Source: Pyrinomonadaceae bacterium (GTDB taxonomy: Bacteria > Acidobacteriota > Blastocatellia > Pyrinomonadales > Pyrinomonadaceae). Taken from it: a DNA stretch of 64,000 bases. The translations under genes and the position numbers were made by a program. Under the pieces are notes generated by a model. It did no database searches. It had not been told where the DNA came from and saw nothing but the letters and a program-made list of their open reading frames with translations. Below are positions 52,467-60,895 of this stretch, in pieces; within the stretch, counting starts at the first letter, position 1; every line of letters starts with the position of its first letter. The stretch spans positions 930,001 through 994,000 of the forward strand of contig JAJQRF010000002.1 in NCBI GenBank assembly GCA_021228405.1, given 5' to 3'.

Positions 52467-53759
52467 ATGACCAGAATATTTTTAGCCATTTGTGTGGTAT
52501 CTTCCTTTTTATTTTCGCTCGCCTGTGTTCAAAAAGGCGCAAACAGCACAACAACTTCGAGCGGCGACACGATCAAAGTCGGCGTTTACGGCGATCTGAC
52601 CGGACAAACTTCCAGCTTCGGACAATCGACCAAAAACGGAATTCAGCTTGCAGTTGACGAAATCAACGCCGCCGGCGGTGTCAACGGAAAGAAGATCGAA
52701 TTAGTTGTTGAAGACGATCAGGGCAGACCCGAACAAGCCAAAACGGTAGTTTCAAAACTGGTAAATCAGGACAAAGTCGTTGCCGTTCTCGGCGAAGTCG
52801 CTTCGACTAATTCACTGGCTGCCGCGCCGGTCGCGCAGGAAGCGAAAGTTCCGATGATCTCGCCTTCTTCAACGAATCCGAAAGTTACGGAAGTCGGCGA
52901 TTACATTTCGCGTGTTTGCTTTATCGACCCGTTCCAGGGTTCGACAATGGCAAAATTTGCCGCAACTACCTTGAAAGCAAAAACAGCCGCGATTCTCGGC
53001 GACGTGAACTCGGACTACAGCAAAGGCTTGACGCAGTTTTTTGAAGAAGAATTTACCAAACAAGGCGGAAAAGTTCTTGCGAAAGAAGCTTATACACAAT
53101 CCGACCCGGACTTTAAAGGACAACTTACGAAAATCCGCGATCTGAAACCTGACGTGCTTTATATTCCCGGATACTACGGACAAGTCGGAATTATTGCGAA
53201 ACAGGCACGCGAACTCGGAATGGAAATGCCGCTTCTCGGCGGCGACGGTTGGGATTCGCCGGAACTCTGGAAGCTTGGCGGCGATTCTTTGAAAAATTCA
53301 TACATTTCAAACCACTACTCGGCTGACAATCCGGCTCCGGAAATTCAAAATTTCGTGAAAAATTACAAAGCGAAATTCAATGTCGTGCCCGATTCATTGG
53401 CGGCTCTGGCTTATGATGCCGCGAAGGTTTTGGCAGACGCACTCAAACGAGCAGGCGGAACGGACAGCGTAAAATTGAAAGATGCGATCAACTCGACCAA
53501 GAATTTTGCAGGCGTAACGGGAACGATCACATTGGACGACAAACGCAATGCGGTCAAGCCCGCCGTCGTTTTATCGCTCGATCCGGCAGGCAGCAAATTT
53601 ACCTTTAAGGAAACGATTTATCCCGAAGGAATGACACCGGCGACAAACACTGCCACCGCCGCGAACAGCAACACCACAGCAAATGCGGCAAACACCACGG
53701 CAAATACAGCGTCGAATAGTGCCGCAAATTCGACAAATACTGCAAACGCAACGAAATAG
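52467..53759 (+). CDS. livK: Branched-chain amino acid ABC transporter binding lipoprotein
   Basis: The 430-residue protein has a lipobox (LFSLAC) and a two-lobe Leu/Ile/Val-type binding domain: KVGVYGDLTGQTSSFGQSTK, LAVDEINAAGGVNGKKIELV and YIPGYYGQVGIIAKQAREL. The last 38 residues are only Asn, Thr, Ala and Ser with a final Lys (for example ANSNTTANAANTTANTA), a low-complexity tail not usual for this family. The specificity may be amino acids or amides. The ribosome site GAGAGG is good. It is the first gene of livKHMGF. Confidence 0.92.
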   Translation: MTRIFLAICVVSSFLFSLACVQKGANSTTTSSGDTIKVGVYGDLTGQTSSFGQSTKNGIQLAVDEINAAGGVNGKKIELVVEDDQGRPEQAKTVVSKLVNQDKVVAVLGEVASTNSLAAAPVAQEAKVPMISPSSTNPKVTEVGDYISRVCFIDPFQGSTMAKFAATTLKAKTAAILGDVNSDYSKGLTQFFEEEFTKQGGKVLAKEAYTQSDPDFKGQLTKIRDLKPDVLYIPGYYGQVGIIAKQARELGMEMPLLGGDGWDSPELWKLGGDSLKNSYISNHYSADNPAPEIQNFVKNYKAKFNVVPDSLAALAYDAAKVLADALKRAGGTDSVKLKDAINSTKNFAGVTGTITLDDKRNAVKPAVVLSLDPAGSKFTFKETIYPEGMTPATNTATAANSNTTANAANTTANTASNSAANSTNTANATK

Positions 53760-53785
53760 GTTTAGAATTTGTCCGTTTTAGGAGC

Positions 53786-53849
53786 TTGCAGAATCAGGAT
53801 TTTTCCGATTCTGCAAACTCCGCAAACTCTGAAAATTCTGCAAACTCTT
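53786..53849. repeat. Hairpin and 9-base tandem repeat between livK and livH
   Basis: TTGCAGAATC (53786-53795) pairs perfectly with 53807-53816. Tandem nine-base words GCAAACTCC, GCAAACTCT, GAAAATTCT and GCAAACTCT run from 53813 to 53848. livH starts five bases later. Confidence 0.75.
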
Positions 53850-53853
53850 AGAT

Positions 53854-54771
53854 ATGGATACTTTTGTTCAGCAACTTATCAACGGTCTAACCATCGGTTC
53901 CATCTACGCGCTGATCGCGCTCGGCTATACGATGGTTTACGGTATTTTGCGTCTTATCAATTTCGCTCACGGCGATATTTATATGGTCGGCGCATATGCA
54001 GGACTTTTTTTGGCGACCTCGCTCGGATTTGCGGCTAATCCTTCGGCATTCGGTTTTGTTGTCACTCTCGTCGGTTCGATGGCGATTGCCGCCGCAATGG
54101 GAATGGCGATCGAGCGGTTTGCCTATCGTCCCGTGCGGAAGTTCTCAAAAATGACAACGCTGATAACGGCAATCGGAATGTCGCTTTTGATCGAGTATCT
54201 CTTCGTTTTCTTTTTTGAAGGAAAGCCCAGATCGTTTCCGCAACTTTTACCGAATGACAACATTACGCTTTTCGGTAATGCAACGATTTCGACTTCACAG
54301 ATATTGATTTTCGTCGTTTCGATGGTGTTGATGGTCATTTTGCAATACATCATCTATAAAACAAAGATCGGGAAGGCGATGCGCGCCGTATCTTTTAATT
54401 TGAATTCCGCCAAATTGATGGGAATCAACACGGATTTCGTCATCGCATTTACTTTTGCGCTCGGTTCGGCACTGGCGGCGGCAGGCGGCGTTTTAACGGC
54501 GCAATACAATCCGAAAATCGACCCTCTGATGGGAATCATTACCGGGTTGAAAGCTTTTGTCGCGGCGGTTCTCGGCGGCATCGGAAACATTCCGGGGGCG
54601 GTTCTCGGCGGATTGCTGATCGGTGCGGCGGAAACTATGGTCGTCGGTTACGGAAGCTATATCGGCATTCCCTCGACTTATCGTGATGCGGTTGCATTCG
54701 CAATCCTGATCTTGGTTTTACTTCTGCGTCCGGCAGGTTTGCTCGGCTCGAATGTTCAGGAAAAAGTCTAG
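53854..54771 (+). CDS. livH: Branched-chain amino acid ABC permease LivH
   Basis: The 305-residue protein has about eight membrane segments. LINGLTIGSIYALIALGYTM and YGILRLINFAHGDIYMVGAY are the LivH signature. GGIGNIPGAVLGGLLIGAAE near the end contacts the ATPase. It forms the inner-membrane channel with LivM. The hairpin repeats on either side replace normal operon spacing. Confidence 0.95.
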   Translation: MDTFVQQLINGLTIGSIYALIALGYTMVYGILRLINFAHGDIYMVGAYAGLFLATSLGFAANPSAFGFVVTLVGSMAIAAAMGMAIERFAYRPVRKFSKMTTLITAIGMSLLIEYLFVFFFEGKPRSFPQLLPNDNITLFGNATISTSQILIFVVSMVLMVILQYIIYKTKIGKAMRAVSFNLNSAKLMGINTDFVIAFTFALGSALAAAGGVLTAQYNPKIDPLMGIITGLKAFVAAVLGGIGNIPGAVLGGLLIGAAETMVVGYGSYIGIPSTYRDAVAFAILILVLLLRPAGLLGSNVQEKV

Positions 54772-54772
54772 C

Positions 54773-54846
54773 GATTTTGGATTTCGGATTTTGGATTTTG
54801 GATTTATTTTTCAAAATCTGCAATCTCAAATCTCAAATCTCAAAAA
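54773..54846. repeat. Heptad hairpin between livH and livM
   Basis: The left arm (54773-54805) is GATTTTG GATTTCG GATTTTG in seven-base steps; the right arm (54813-54846) is AATCTGC AATCTCA AATCTCA. The arms are inverted copies with one or two mismatches per word. livM starts three bases after the element. Confidence 0.85.
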
Positions 54847-54849
54847 TAT

Positions 54850-55899
54850 ATGAATTGGGTTAAATCAATAATTGTCGGAATCATTGCCATTGCAATTTTA
54901 TATGTTTTGAACGCGGCAATGTCGGCGACGGGTTTCTTCGGAATCGGGATTGACGACTATCAGAGCCGTTTGCTCGTCTTTATCGCCATCAACGTTATTT
55001 TGGCGACATCGCTCAATCTCATCAACGGTTTTACGGGACAATTCTCGATCGGACACGCCGGATTTATGGCGGTCGGCGCGTATGCTTCGGCATATTTTAC
55101 GGTTACTCACGGGAAAGCGATCGAAACCTCGCTTTCGGGATTGGGCGAAACGGTCGCATCGAGCATCGTTTTACTGCTTGCCATCGGCATCGGCGCACTG
55201 GTCGCGGCAATTGCCGGACTTATCGTCGGAATTCCTTCGCTGCGTCTGAAAGGCGATTATCTTGCCATCGTAACGCTCGGATTCGCCGAAATCATTCGTA
55301 TCGTTATTTTGAATATCGATGCGGTCGGCGGCGCGACGGGTTATCAGGTTCCGGGTTATGCAAACTTTTTGTGGATCGGAATTTTTGCGATCATCACGGT
55401 CGTCGTCATTCATAATATCGTCAAATCCGATGCCGGACGCGCTTTGATTTCGATCCGTGAAGACGAACTTGCCGCTGAAGCGATGGGCGTGAACGTGACG
55501 CGCTATAAAGTTACTTCATTCGTGATCGGTTCGGCGTTTGCCGGAGTTTCGGGCGTTCTGTTCGCGCATTACAACAAGTTTCTTTCGACGAACGATTTCC
55601 AGTTTATTAAATCCTTCGAGATCATCATTATGATCGTCATCGGCGGAATGGGTTCGATGACGGGCGCGATTCTCGGCGCGATCATCGTCACGCTTTTGCC
55701 CGAAATTTTACGGCTTTTGCCAGCCATCCAGATCGGCGAAACGACATTTCAATTTGCCGATCTGCGGCTCGTTATTTTCGCGCTTATCTTGATTTTGACA
55801 ATGATTCTGCGTCCGCAGGGAATTTTGGGAACGACGGAATTTACCGATTTCTTCAAGCGTTTCAGGCGTGCGGACAAGCCGACAGGAGGTTTGGAATAA
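54850..55899 (+). CDS. livM: Branched-chain amino acid ABC permease LivM
   Basis: The 349-residue protein has about nine to ten membrane segments. NLINGFTGQFSIGHAGFMAV and LRLKGDYLAIVTLGFAEIIR are LivM hallmarks; GRALISIREDELAAEAMGVN is the coupling region. It partners with LivH. Its stop overlaps the livG ATG by one base (TAATG), in contrast to the hairpin gap before it. Confidence 0.95.
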   Translation: MNWVKSIIVGIIAIAILYVLNAAMSATGFFGIGIDDYQSRLLVFIAINVILATSLNLINGFTGQFSIGHAGFMAVGAYASAYFTVTHGKAIETSLSGLGETVASSIVLLLAIGIGALVAAIAGLIVGIPSLRLKGDYLAIVTLGFAEIIRIVILNIDAVGGATGYQVPGYANFLWIGIFAIITVVVIHNIVKSDAGRALISIREDELAAEAMGVNVTRYKVTSFVIGSAFAGVSGVLFAHYNKFLSTNDFQFIKSFEIIIMIVIGGMGSMTGAILGAIIVTLLPEILRLLPAIQIGETTFQFADLRLVIFALILILTMILRPQGILGTTEFTDFFKRFRRADKPTGGLE

Positions 55900-56675
55900 T
55901 GGAAAACGGAAACGGAAACTATATTTTACAAACCGATAAAGCGACGATCAAATTCGGCGGCTTGACGGCTGTAAACGAGCTTACGATGCAGGTCAAACAA
56001 GGCGAGATTTACGGTTTGATCGGTCCGAACGGGGCAGGAAAAACGACGATCTTCAATCTTTTGACCGGGGTTTACGAACCGACTTCGGGCGACATCAACA
56101 TTGCCGGAACACGCATCAACGGGATGCGTCCGTATCAGATTTCGCGCATCGGCGTTTCGCGCACATTTCAAAACATCCGGCTTTTTCCTTCGATGAGCGT
56201 TTTGGAAAATGTCGTTACTGCTTGTCATCGTCACGCCAAGCAATCTTTGCTCGACGGCGTTCTGCGTTTGCCGAGATATTACAAAGACGAAGCCGAACAT
56301 CGGAAATTTGCGCTCGAACTGCTTGAAATATTCGATCTGGCAAAATATAAGGACGAAGGCGGCACGTCCCTTCCTTACGGTAATCAACGCCGTCTGGAAA
56401 TCGTTCGTGCACTGGCAACGCGTCCGCAATTGCTTCTTTTAGACGAACCTGCGGCGGGAATGAATCCTTCCGAACAGGAAGATTTAACGCGGCTGATTAA
56501 GGAAATCCGCGACCGGTTCGGCTTAACCATCGTGCTCGTCGAACATAATATGCGCGTCGTGATGGGCGTTTGCGAACGTATTCAGGTCGTCGATTACGGA
56601 AAATCGATCGCGCTCGGACTTCCGCAAGACATCAAAAACGATCCGAAGGTTATCGAAGCATATCTCGGAGATTAG
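55899..56675 (+). CDS. livG: Branched-chain amino acid ABC ATPase LivG
   Basis: The 258-residue protein has Walker A GPNGAGKTTIF and the family marker ISRIGVSRTFQNIRLF. The signature is the usual LivG variant PYGNQRRLEIVRAL, and Walker B is LLLLDEPAAGMNP. It powers the LivHM permease together with LivF. It starts on the last base of livM. Confidence 0.96.
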   Translation: MENGNGNYILQTDKATIKFGGLTAVNELTMQVKQGEIYGLIGPNGAGKTTIFNLLTGVYEPTSGDINIAGTRINGMRPYQISRIGVSRTFQNIRLFPSMSVLENVVTACHRHAKQSLLDGVLRLPRYYKDEAEHRKFALELLEIFDLAKYKDEGGTSLPYGNQRRLEIVRALATRPQLLLLDEPAAGMNPSEQEDLTRLIKEIRDRFGLTIVLVEHNMRVVMGVCERIQVVDYGKSIALGLPQDIKNDPKVIEAYLGD

Positions 56676-56688
56676 ATTTCGATTTTTC

Positions 56689-56753
56689 GGTCTTTGGTTT
56701 TTTGGCTTTTGGTTTTTGCACGACCAAAGACCAAAAACCAAAGACCAAAGACT
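56689..56753. repeat. Heptad hairpin between livG and livF
   Basis: GGTCTTTGGTTTTT (56689-56702) pairs perfectly with 56733-56746. The right arm is CCAAAGA CCAAAAA CCAAAGA CCAAAGA in seven-base steps. The livF ATG lies three bases after it. Confidence 0.85.
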
Positions 56754-56756
56754 ATT

Positions 56757-57461
56757 ATGCTTACATTAGAAAACGTATCCGTCAGTTACGGCGCAATCGA
56801 AGCCCTGACCGACATCAATTTACAAGTAAATCAAGGCGAGGTCGTCACGTTGATCGGTGCGAACGGCGCGGGAAAAACGACGACTCTGCGAACGATCACG
56901 AGTCTTCTTTCACCGAGAGAAGGGCGCGTAATGTTTGAAGGCAAAGAGATCAGCAGTATCGCGGCGCACAAACTTTTGCCGATGGGAATTGCGATGTCGC
57001 CCGAGGGACGCGGCGTTTTCGCGAATCTTTCGGTGCGTGAAAATCTCGAAATGGGCGCGTATATTCGCAAGGATAAAAAAGAAATTGCCGACGATATGGA
57101 AAAAGGTTTTTTGATGTTTCCGCGCCTGAAAGAACGCGAACAACAAAAAGCCGGAACGCTTTCGGGCGGCGAACAGCAAATGCTCGCAATGGTTCGTGCG
57201 CTGATGTCGCGTCCGCGTCTTTTATTGCTCGATGAACCGTCGCTCGGACTTGCGCCGCTCGTCGTTCACCGCATTTTTGAAGCAATTGACGAAATCCGCG
57301 CCGGCGGCACAACTATTCTGCTCGTCGAACAAAACGCTAACGCCGCGCTTCATCATTCAGACCGCGCCTATGTGCTTGAAACAGGCAGAATCGTGATGGA
57401 AGGCGATTCCAAACAACTCGCCGCCGATCCGCGCGTGAAGGAAGCATATCTGGGCGAATAG
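56757..57461 (+). CDS. livF: Branched-chain amino acid ABC ATPase LivF
   Basis: The 234-residue protein starts at ATG 56757, just after the heptad hairpin; an in-frame GTG at 56694 would lie inside the repeat. Walker A is GANGAGKTTT, the signature is LSGGEQQMLAMVRAL, and Walker B is LLLLDEPSLGLAP. It is the second ATPase of the transporter and the last gene of the operon. Confidence 0.96.
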   Translation: MLTLENVSVSYGAIEALTDINLQVNQGEVVTLIGANGAGKTTTLRTITSLLSPREGRVMFEGKEISSIAAHKLLPMGIAMSPEGRGVFANLSVRENLEMGAYIRKDKKEIADDMEKGFLMFPRLKEREQQKAGTLSGGEQQMLAMVRALMSRPRLLLLDEPSLGLAPLVVHRIFEAIDEIRAGGTTILLVEQNANAALHHSDRAYVLETGRIVMEGDSKQLAADPRVKEAYLGE

Positions 57462-57483
57462 TTTTCTTTCTTAAAACGAAATA

Positions 57484-57516
57484 AAAAAAGGCAGGTTTTA
57501 AGCCTGCCTTTTCTTT
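57484..57516. terminator. Bidirectional terminator after livF
   Basis: AAAAGGCAGG (57486-57495) pairs with 57503-57512 with A- and T-runs at both ends. It can end livF and the convergent PpiD-like gene. Confidence 0.85.
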
Positions 57517-57532
57517 TGTCCGATTTTTATTT

Positions 57533-59503
57533 TTATTGTTCGGGAAGCGTCGGAACTTCGTCAAGTTTGGCGATCACATCCTGATAGATCGTGATGTCTT
57601 TCGCCGCTTCCATTTTCTGTCTGGTCGAAGCCAGATATTCCTGAAAAACTTCGCCGCGTTTCTCCGCCAATATCGACTGCATCAGCGAATCGCGTTGTTT
57701 TGCAAAATCTTCCTGCTTTGCGTCCTCGCGTTTCGTTACGCCGACAATATACCAGTTATCGCCGACTTTGAGCGGGGTTTTGGTAACTTCGCCTTCCTTC
57801 AAGCCGTTGATCGCATCTTCAAGCTGTTCGTTGGTCGAAGCCGTCGGTCCTTGTCCGAGCGGTGAACCGAGAATGAAACTCTTTTGATCCAGTGCCTTTA
57901 AGCTTTTGGATTCGGCGGCGGCTTTCAATCCGGCGGCATTTGCCGCGCCCGAAGCGATCTGTTTGGCGATCTCTTCGACCTGCGTTTTAGCTTTTTCGAG
58001 TTTGACGATTTCCGCGATCTGCGATTTTACTTCATCAAATTCGGCATCACGCGGTTCTTTTTTGTCGGCAAGAAGCGGAATCGCAAAACCGTTCTGCACG
58101 GGAATTTTATCGCCGACATCGTTGACGTTTTCGAGCGTCGCAATTCCTTCTTCAAACTGCGGCGAAATGCCGATGTTTTCGACGTTATCGCCCGGTTTGA
58201 TGTAATTCGTTTCACGCACCATGTCAGCCGCGTTCATATTTGCCTGAGAGGAAAACTCGGTGGCGGTTTTCTGCACGTCCTTCGATTGTTTCAAACTGTC
58301 CACAACTTTCTGTGCAAGCTCTGCCGCAACTCCGTAGGCTTTGCGGTTTCTGAGGCTTACTTCCAATTCTTTCTTCGCATCTTCAAATGTTTTTGGAACT
58401 TCTTCACCGCGGCGGAGAATGAAATATCTGCTTTGATAGCTGATCGGTTCGGTAACTTCGCCCGGTTTCATCGTCAAAAGACGTTGATACGGATCGGTCG
58501 GATTATTCGGATTTGACTTGACCGGACCGGGAAGCCGTCCGCCCTTTCCGGCAGTTGCAGGATTTTCCGATTGACCTTTGGCAAGCTCGGCAAATGCTTC
58601 TTCGGAAATTTTTCCGCCGTCTTTACGCGCTCTTTCGACAAGCTGATTGGCTTTTTCCAAGACCTGTGAATCAAATTCGGGTTTCGGAACGCGCAGAACG
58701 ATTTCCTGTCCCTGAACGCCCGCGTTCTTTTTGTCGGCAGGCAATTTATCGTATTCGGCTCTCAATTCTTCGTCGGAGATCGGTAGTTTTTCGCCGACTT
58801 TTGCCGTATTAAGAAAAACGTAGCGGATTTTCTTTTGCGGAACGCTGATGAAATAGCTTTTCTTGTTTTGCTCGAAATAAGCCTTTAATTCTTCGTCGGT
58901 CGGTTTGAGCGTCTGCGCGAGTTCGGCGGTATTGACGGGAACGTATGTAAGATCGAATTTCGTGTTCTTGCGATTGAAATCTTTGAGCAGTTCTTCTTCT
59001 GAAACATTTACGCCCGAAGTCAGAAAGGCTTCGAGTTTTTGCGCGCTGACCTGATCGCGGACGGCTTGTTCATAAGCCGACACACTGCCGAACTGGTCGG
59101 TTACGTTTTGTTCGTAACGTTTCTGATCGAAGGGCGTGCCGTCGTCTGATTTGAATTGTTTGCGGATTTCGTTGGCAACTTCAGCGTCGGTCGCACGAAA
59201 GCCGAGTCGTTCGGCTTCGATGCGGACAATGCGGCTGCGGATCAATCCGTCCATCATCATTTTTGCCGGAAGCGAACGTCCGCCGCCGAAACGTTCCATA
59301 CTCTGTTTCTGGCGGGCAAGTTCGCCGACCGTGACGGTTTCACTGCCGACTTTTGCCGCCGTTTCTTCACTGCGCGAAAGGTCGGTCTGCACGAAATTGC
59401 GCGTCGGCGCATAGAAAAAGACCAAACTTGCCACCATCAAAATGGCAAAGATCAAAAGAACAAAATTGCGTGTTCTTTCTAAACGACTGAAAAACTTTAA
59501 CAT
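57533..59503 (-). CDS. PpiD/SurA-type membrane-anchored peptidyl-prolyl isomerase
   Basis: The 656-residue protein has an N-terminal anchor (NFVLLIFAILMVASLVFFY) and a large periplasmic part. A SurA_N-type chaperone region (about 45-185) comes first. A parvulin domain (about 260-370) follows, with LAKGQSENPATAGKGGRLPG and ILRRGEEVPKTFEDAK, then a second chaperone/parvulin-like part to the C-terminus. The layout fits PpiD, which helps newly exported proteins leave the Sec translocon. AGGAAAC precedes the ATG. Monocistronic. Confidence 0.9.
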   Translation of the reverse strand: MLKFFSRLERTRNFVLLIFAILMVASLVFFYAPTRNFVQTDLSRSEETAAKVGSETVTVGELARQKQSMERFGGGRSLPAKMMMDGLIRSRIVRIEAERLGFRATDAEVANEIRKQFKSDDGTPFDQKRYEQNVTDQFGSVSAYEQAVRDQVSAQKLEAFLTSGVNVSEEELLKDFNRKNTKFDLTYVPVNTAELAQTLKPTDEELKAYFEQNKKSYFISVPQKKIRYVFLNTAKVGEKLPISDEELRAEYDKLPADKKNAGVQGQEIVLRVPKPEFDSQVLEKANQLVERARKDGGKISEEAFAELAKGQSENPATAGKGGRLPGPVKSNPNNPTDPYQRLLTMKPGEVTEPISYQSRYFILRRGEEVPKTFEDAKKELEVSLRNRKAYGVAAELAQKVVDSLKQSKDVQKTATEFSSQANMNAADMVRETNYIKPGDNVENIGISPQFEEGIATLENVNDVGDKIPVQNGFAIPLLADKKEPRDAEFDEVKSQIAEIVKLEKAKTQVEEIAKQIASGAANAAGLKAAAESKSLKALDQKSFILGSPLGQGPTASTNEQLEDAINGLKEGEVTKTPLKVGDNWYIVGVTKREDAKQEDFAKQRDSLMQSILAEKRGEVFQEYLASTRQKMEAAKDITIYQDVIAKLDEVPTLPEQ

Positions 59504-59662
59504 CTTTTGTTTCCTAATTACTGAAGATTTGAATTAAATTGTCATCTTGGACAAACCGCGATTTTAGCAGATTAGCGCGCAAAGTCCAATCGCCTAAAGC
59601 TGAAACTGCCGTAAACATCGAATAAATTCAGTTTGTTTGATGAACGGATTTGAAAAATATCT

Positions 59663-59748
59663 GCCCACGAAACACACGAAAATTACGAAAAAAAGAAAAG
59701 AAAGATTTTCCTTTTTTTATTTTCGTTTCTTTCGTGTATTTCATGGGC
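59663..59748. repeat. Long hairpin repeat after the M20 gene
   Basis: Arms 59663-59700 and 59711-59748 are inverted copies over 38 bases with few mismatches; CACACGAAA and GCCCA at the base are typical. The word CACGAAA recurs in the arms. It abuts the M20 stop codon. Confidence 0.8.
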
Positions 59749-59755
59749 AAAATTC

Positions 59756-60895
59756 CTACTCCGAAAGAAGCAAAAGCGTCATCAGCGTTGCACGATTGGC
59801 GAGGTCGTCGATCAAAATATATTCATCGAGCGTATGCGCGCCGTTTCCCGCAACGCCCAAACCGTCGATCAGCGGAACGCCGAGCGCACCGACAAAATTT
59901 CCGTCAGACGCACCGCCGACCTGTGTTTCACCGAGTTGGTAATCGAAGCTTGCCGCCAGATTTTTTGCCTTTTCATAAAGCGCGACGACTTTTTCGGTTC
60001 GTTCCATCGGCGGACGATTGATCGCGCCGCTAATTGCGATGGAAACTCTTTCGTCCGTCGATTGCAGATTTTTGATCGCGTTTTCGACTTTGACGGCTTC
60101 GCTCATCGAAGAAAAACGCACGTCAACCAAACATTCGGCGTGTTCGGGAATCACGTTTGAAGCCGTTCCGCCGTGGATTTGGCAAACATTAGCCGTCGTT
60201 CCTTTTTCGAGATTATTGAGTTCGTGAATTTTCGGGATTTGTTTGGAAATCTCCAAAATCGCGCTTGCGCCTTTTTCGGGTTCCAAACCGGCGTGTGCGG
60301 GAATTCCGTGCGTTTTGACGGTAAACATTCCCGTTCCCTTACGTGCGGTTTTCACTTTTCCGTTTGCCGAAGGCTCGCAAACCAAACAAAATTCAGCATT
60401 TGCCGCTTCGCGTTCGACGATTTCGCGTCCCGTAAAACTTCCGATTTCTTCATCGCACGAGAGCATAATCGTGAACGGGCGAACGTTTTCGATTTTGTTT
60501 TCTGCCAGAAAACGCAGAACAGCGAGCATCAAAACGATGTTTGCTTTCATATCGAAAATGCCGCAACCGTAAAATTTTCCGTCTTCGATGCGCGTCGGAT
60601 TTTGCAGTTTCGCACCGACGGGATGAACCGTATCGGTGTGACCGAGAATGAAACAGGGTTTTCCACCTGTGGAAAACTTTCTGATGATAAGATGTTCGCC
60701 GTATTCTTCGGCAAAAGTTTTCTCAATTATCAGATCGAGCGGAATTTTTGCCAATTCGCTTTCGATCCACGAAACGACTTTTCGGCTTCCTTCAACATCG
60801 AAAGACGGCGATTCGATCTCGACGATCTCGTAGATCGAATTTAGTAAAAGTTCCTGCTGCTGTTGAAAATATGCGCGGATTTCTTTGGCGTTCAT
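59756..60895 (-). CDS. M20 family metallopeptidase, carboxypeptidase G2-like
   Basis: The 379-residue protein has the di-zinc site spread over ILGHTDTVHPVG, CDEEIGSFTGRE and AEFCLVCEPSANG, with the last His in GVAGNGAHTLDEY. GGASDGNFVGALGVPLIDG is typical of glutamate carboxypeptidase/G2-like members. No signal peptide is seen, so it is cytoplasmic. Its ATG overlaps the S1/P1 nuclease stop by one base, so the two are co-translated. The substrate is probably a peptide or N-acylated amino acid. Confidence 0.92.
   Translation of the reverse strand: MNAKEIRAYFQQQQELLLNSIYEIVEIESPSFDVEGSRKVVSWIESELAKIPLDLIIEKTFAEEYGEHLIIRKFSTGGKPCFILGHTDTVHPVGAKLQNPTRIEDGKFYGCGIFDMKANIVLMLAVLRFLAENKIENVRPFTIMLSCDEEIGSFTGREIVEREAANAEFCLVCEPSANGKVKTARKGTGMFTVKTHGIPAHAGLEPEKGASAILEISKQIPKIHELNNLEKGTTANVCQIHGGTASNVIPEHAECLVDVRFSSMSEAVKVENAIKNLQSTDERVSIAISGAINRPPMERTEKVVALYEKAKNLAASFDYQLGETQVGGASDGNFVGALGVPLIDGLGVAGNGAHTLDEYILIDDLANRATLMTLLLLSE

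Noticed and set aside
20564-56753. Heptad arrays as CRISPR arrays
   Set aside because: Units are seven bases without spacers and are inverted between arms; no cas genes are present.
56694-56756. Upstream GTG start for livF
   Set aside because: The extension would encode the heptad hairpin and has no ribosome site; the family start matches ATG 56757.
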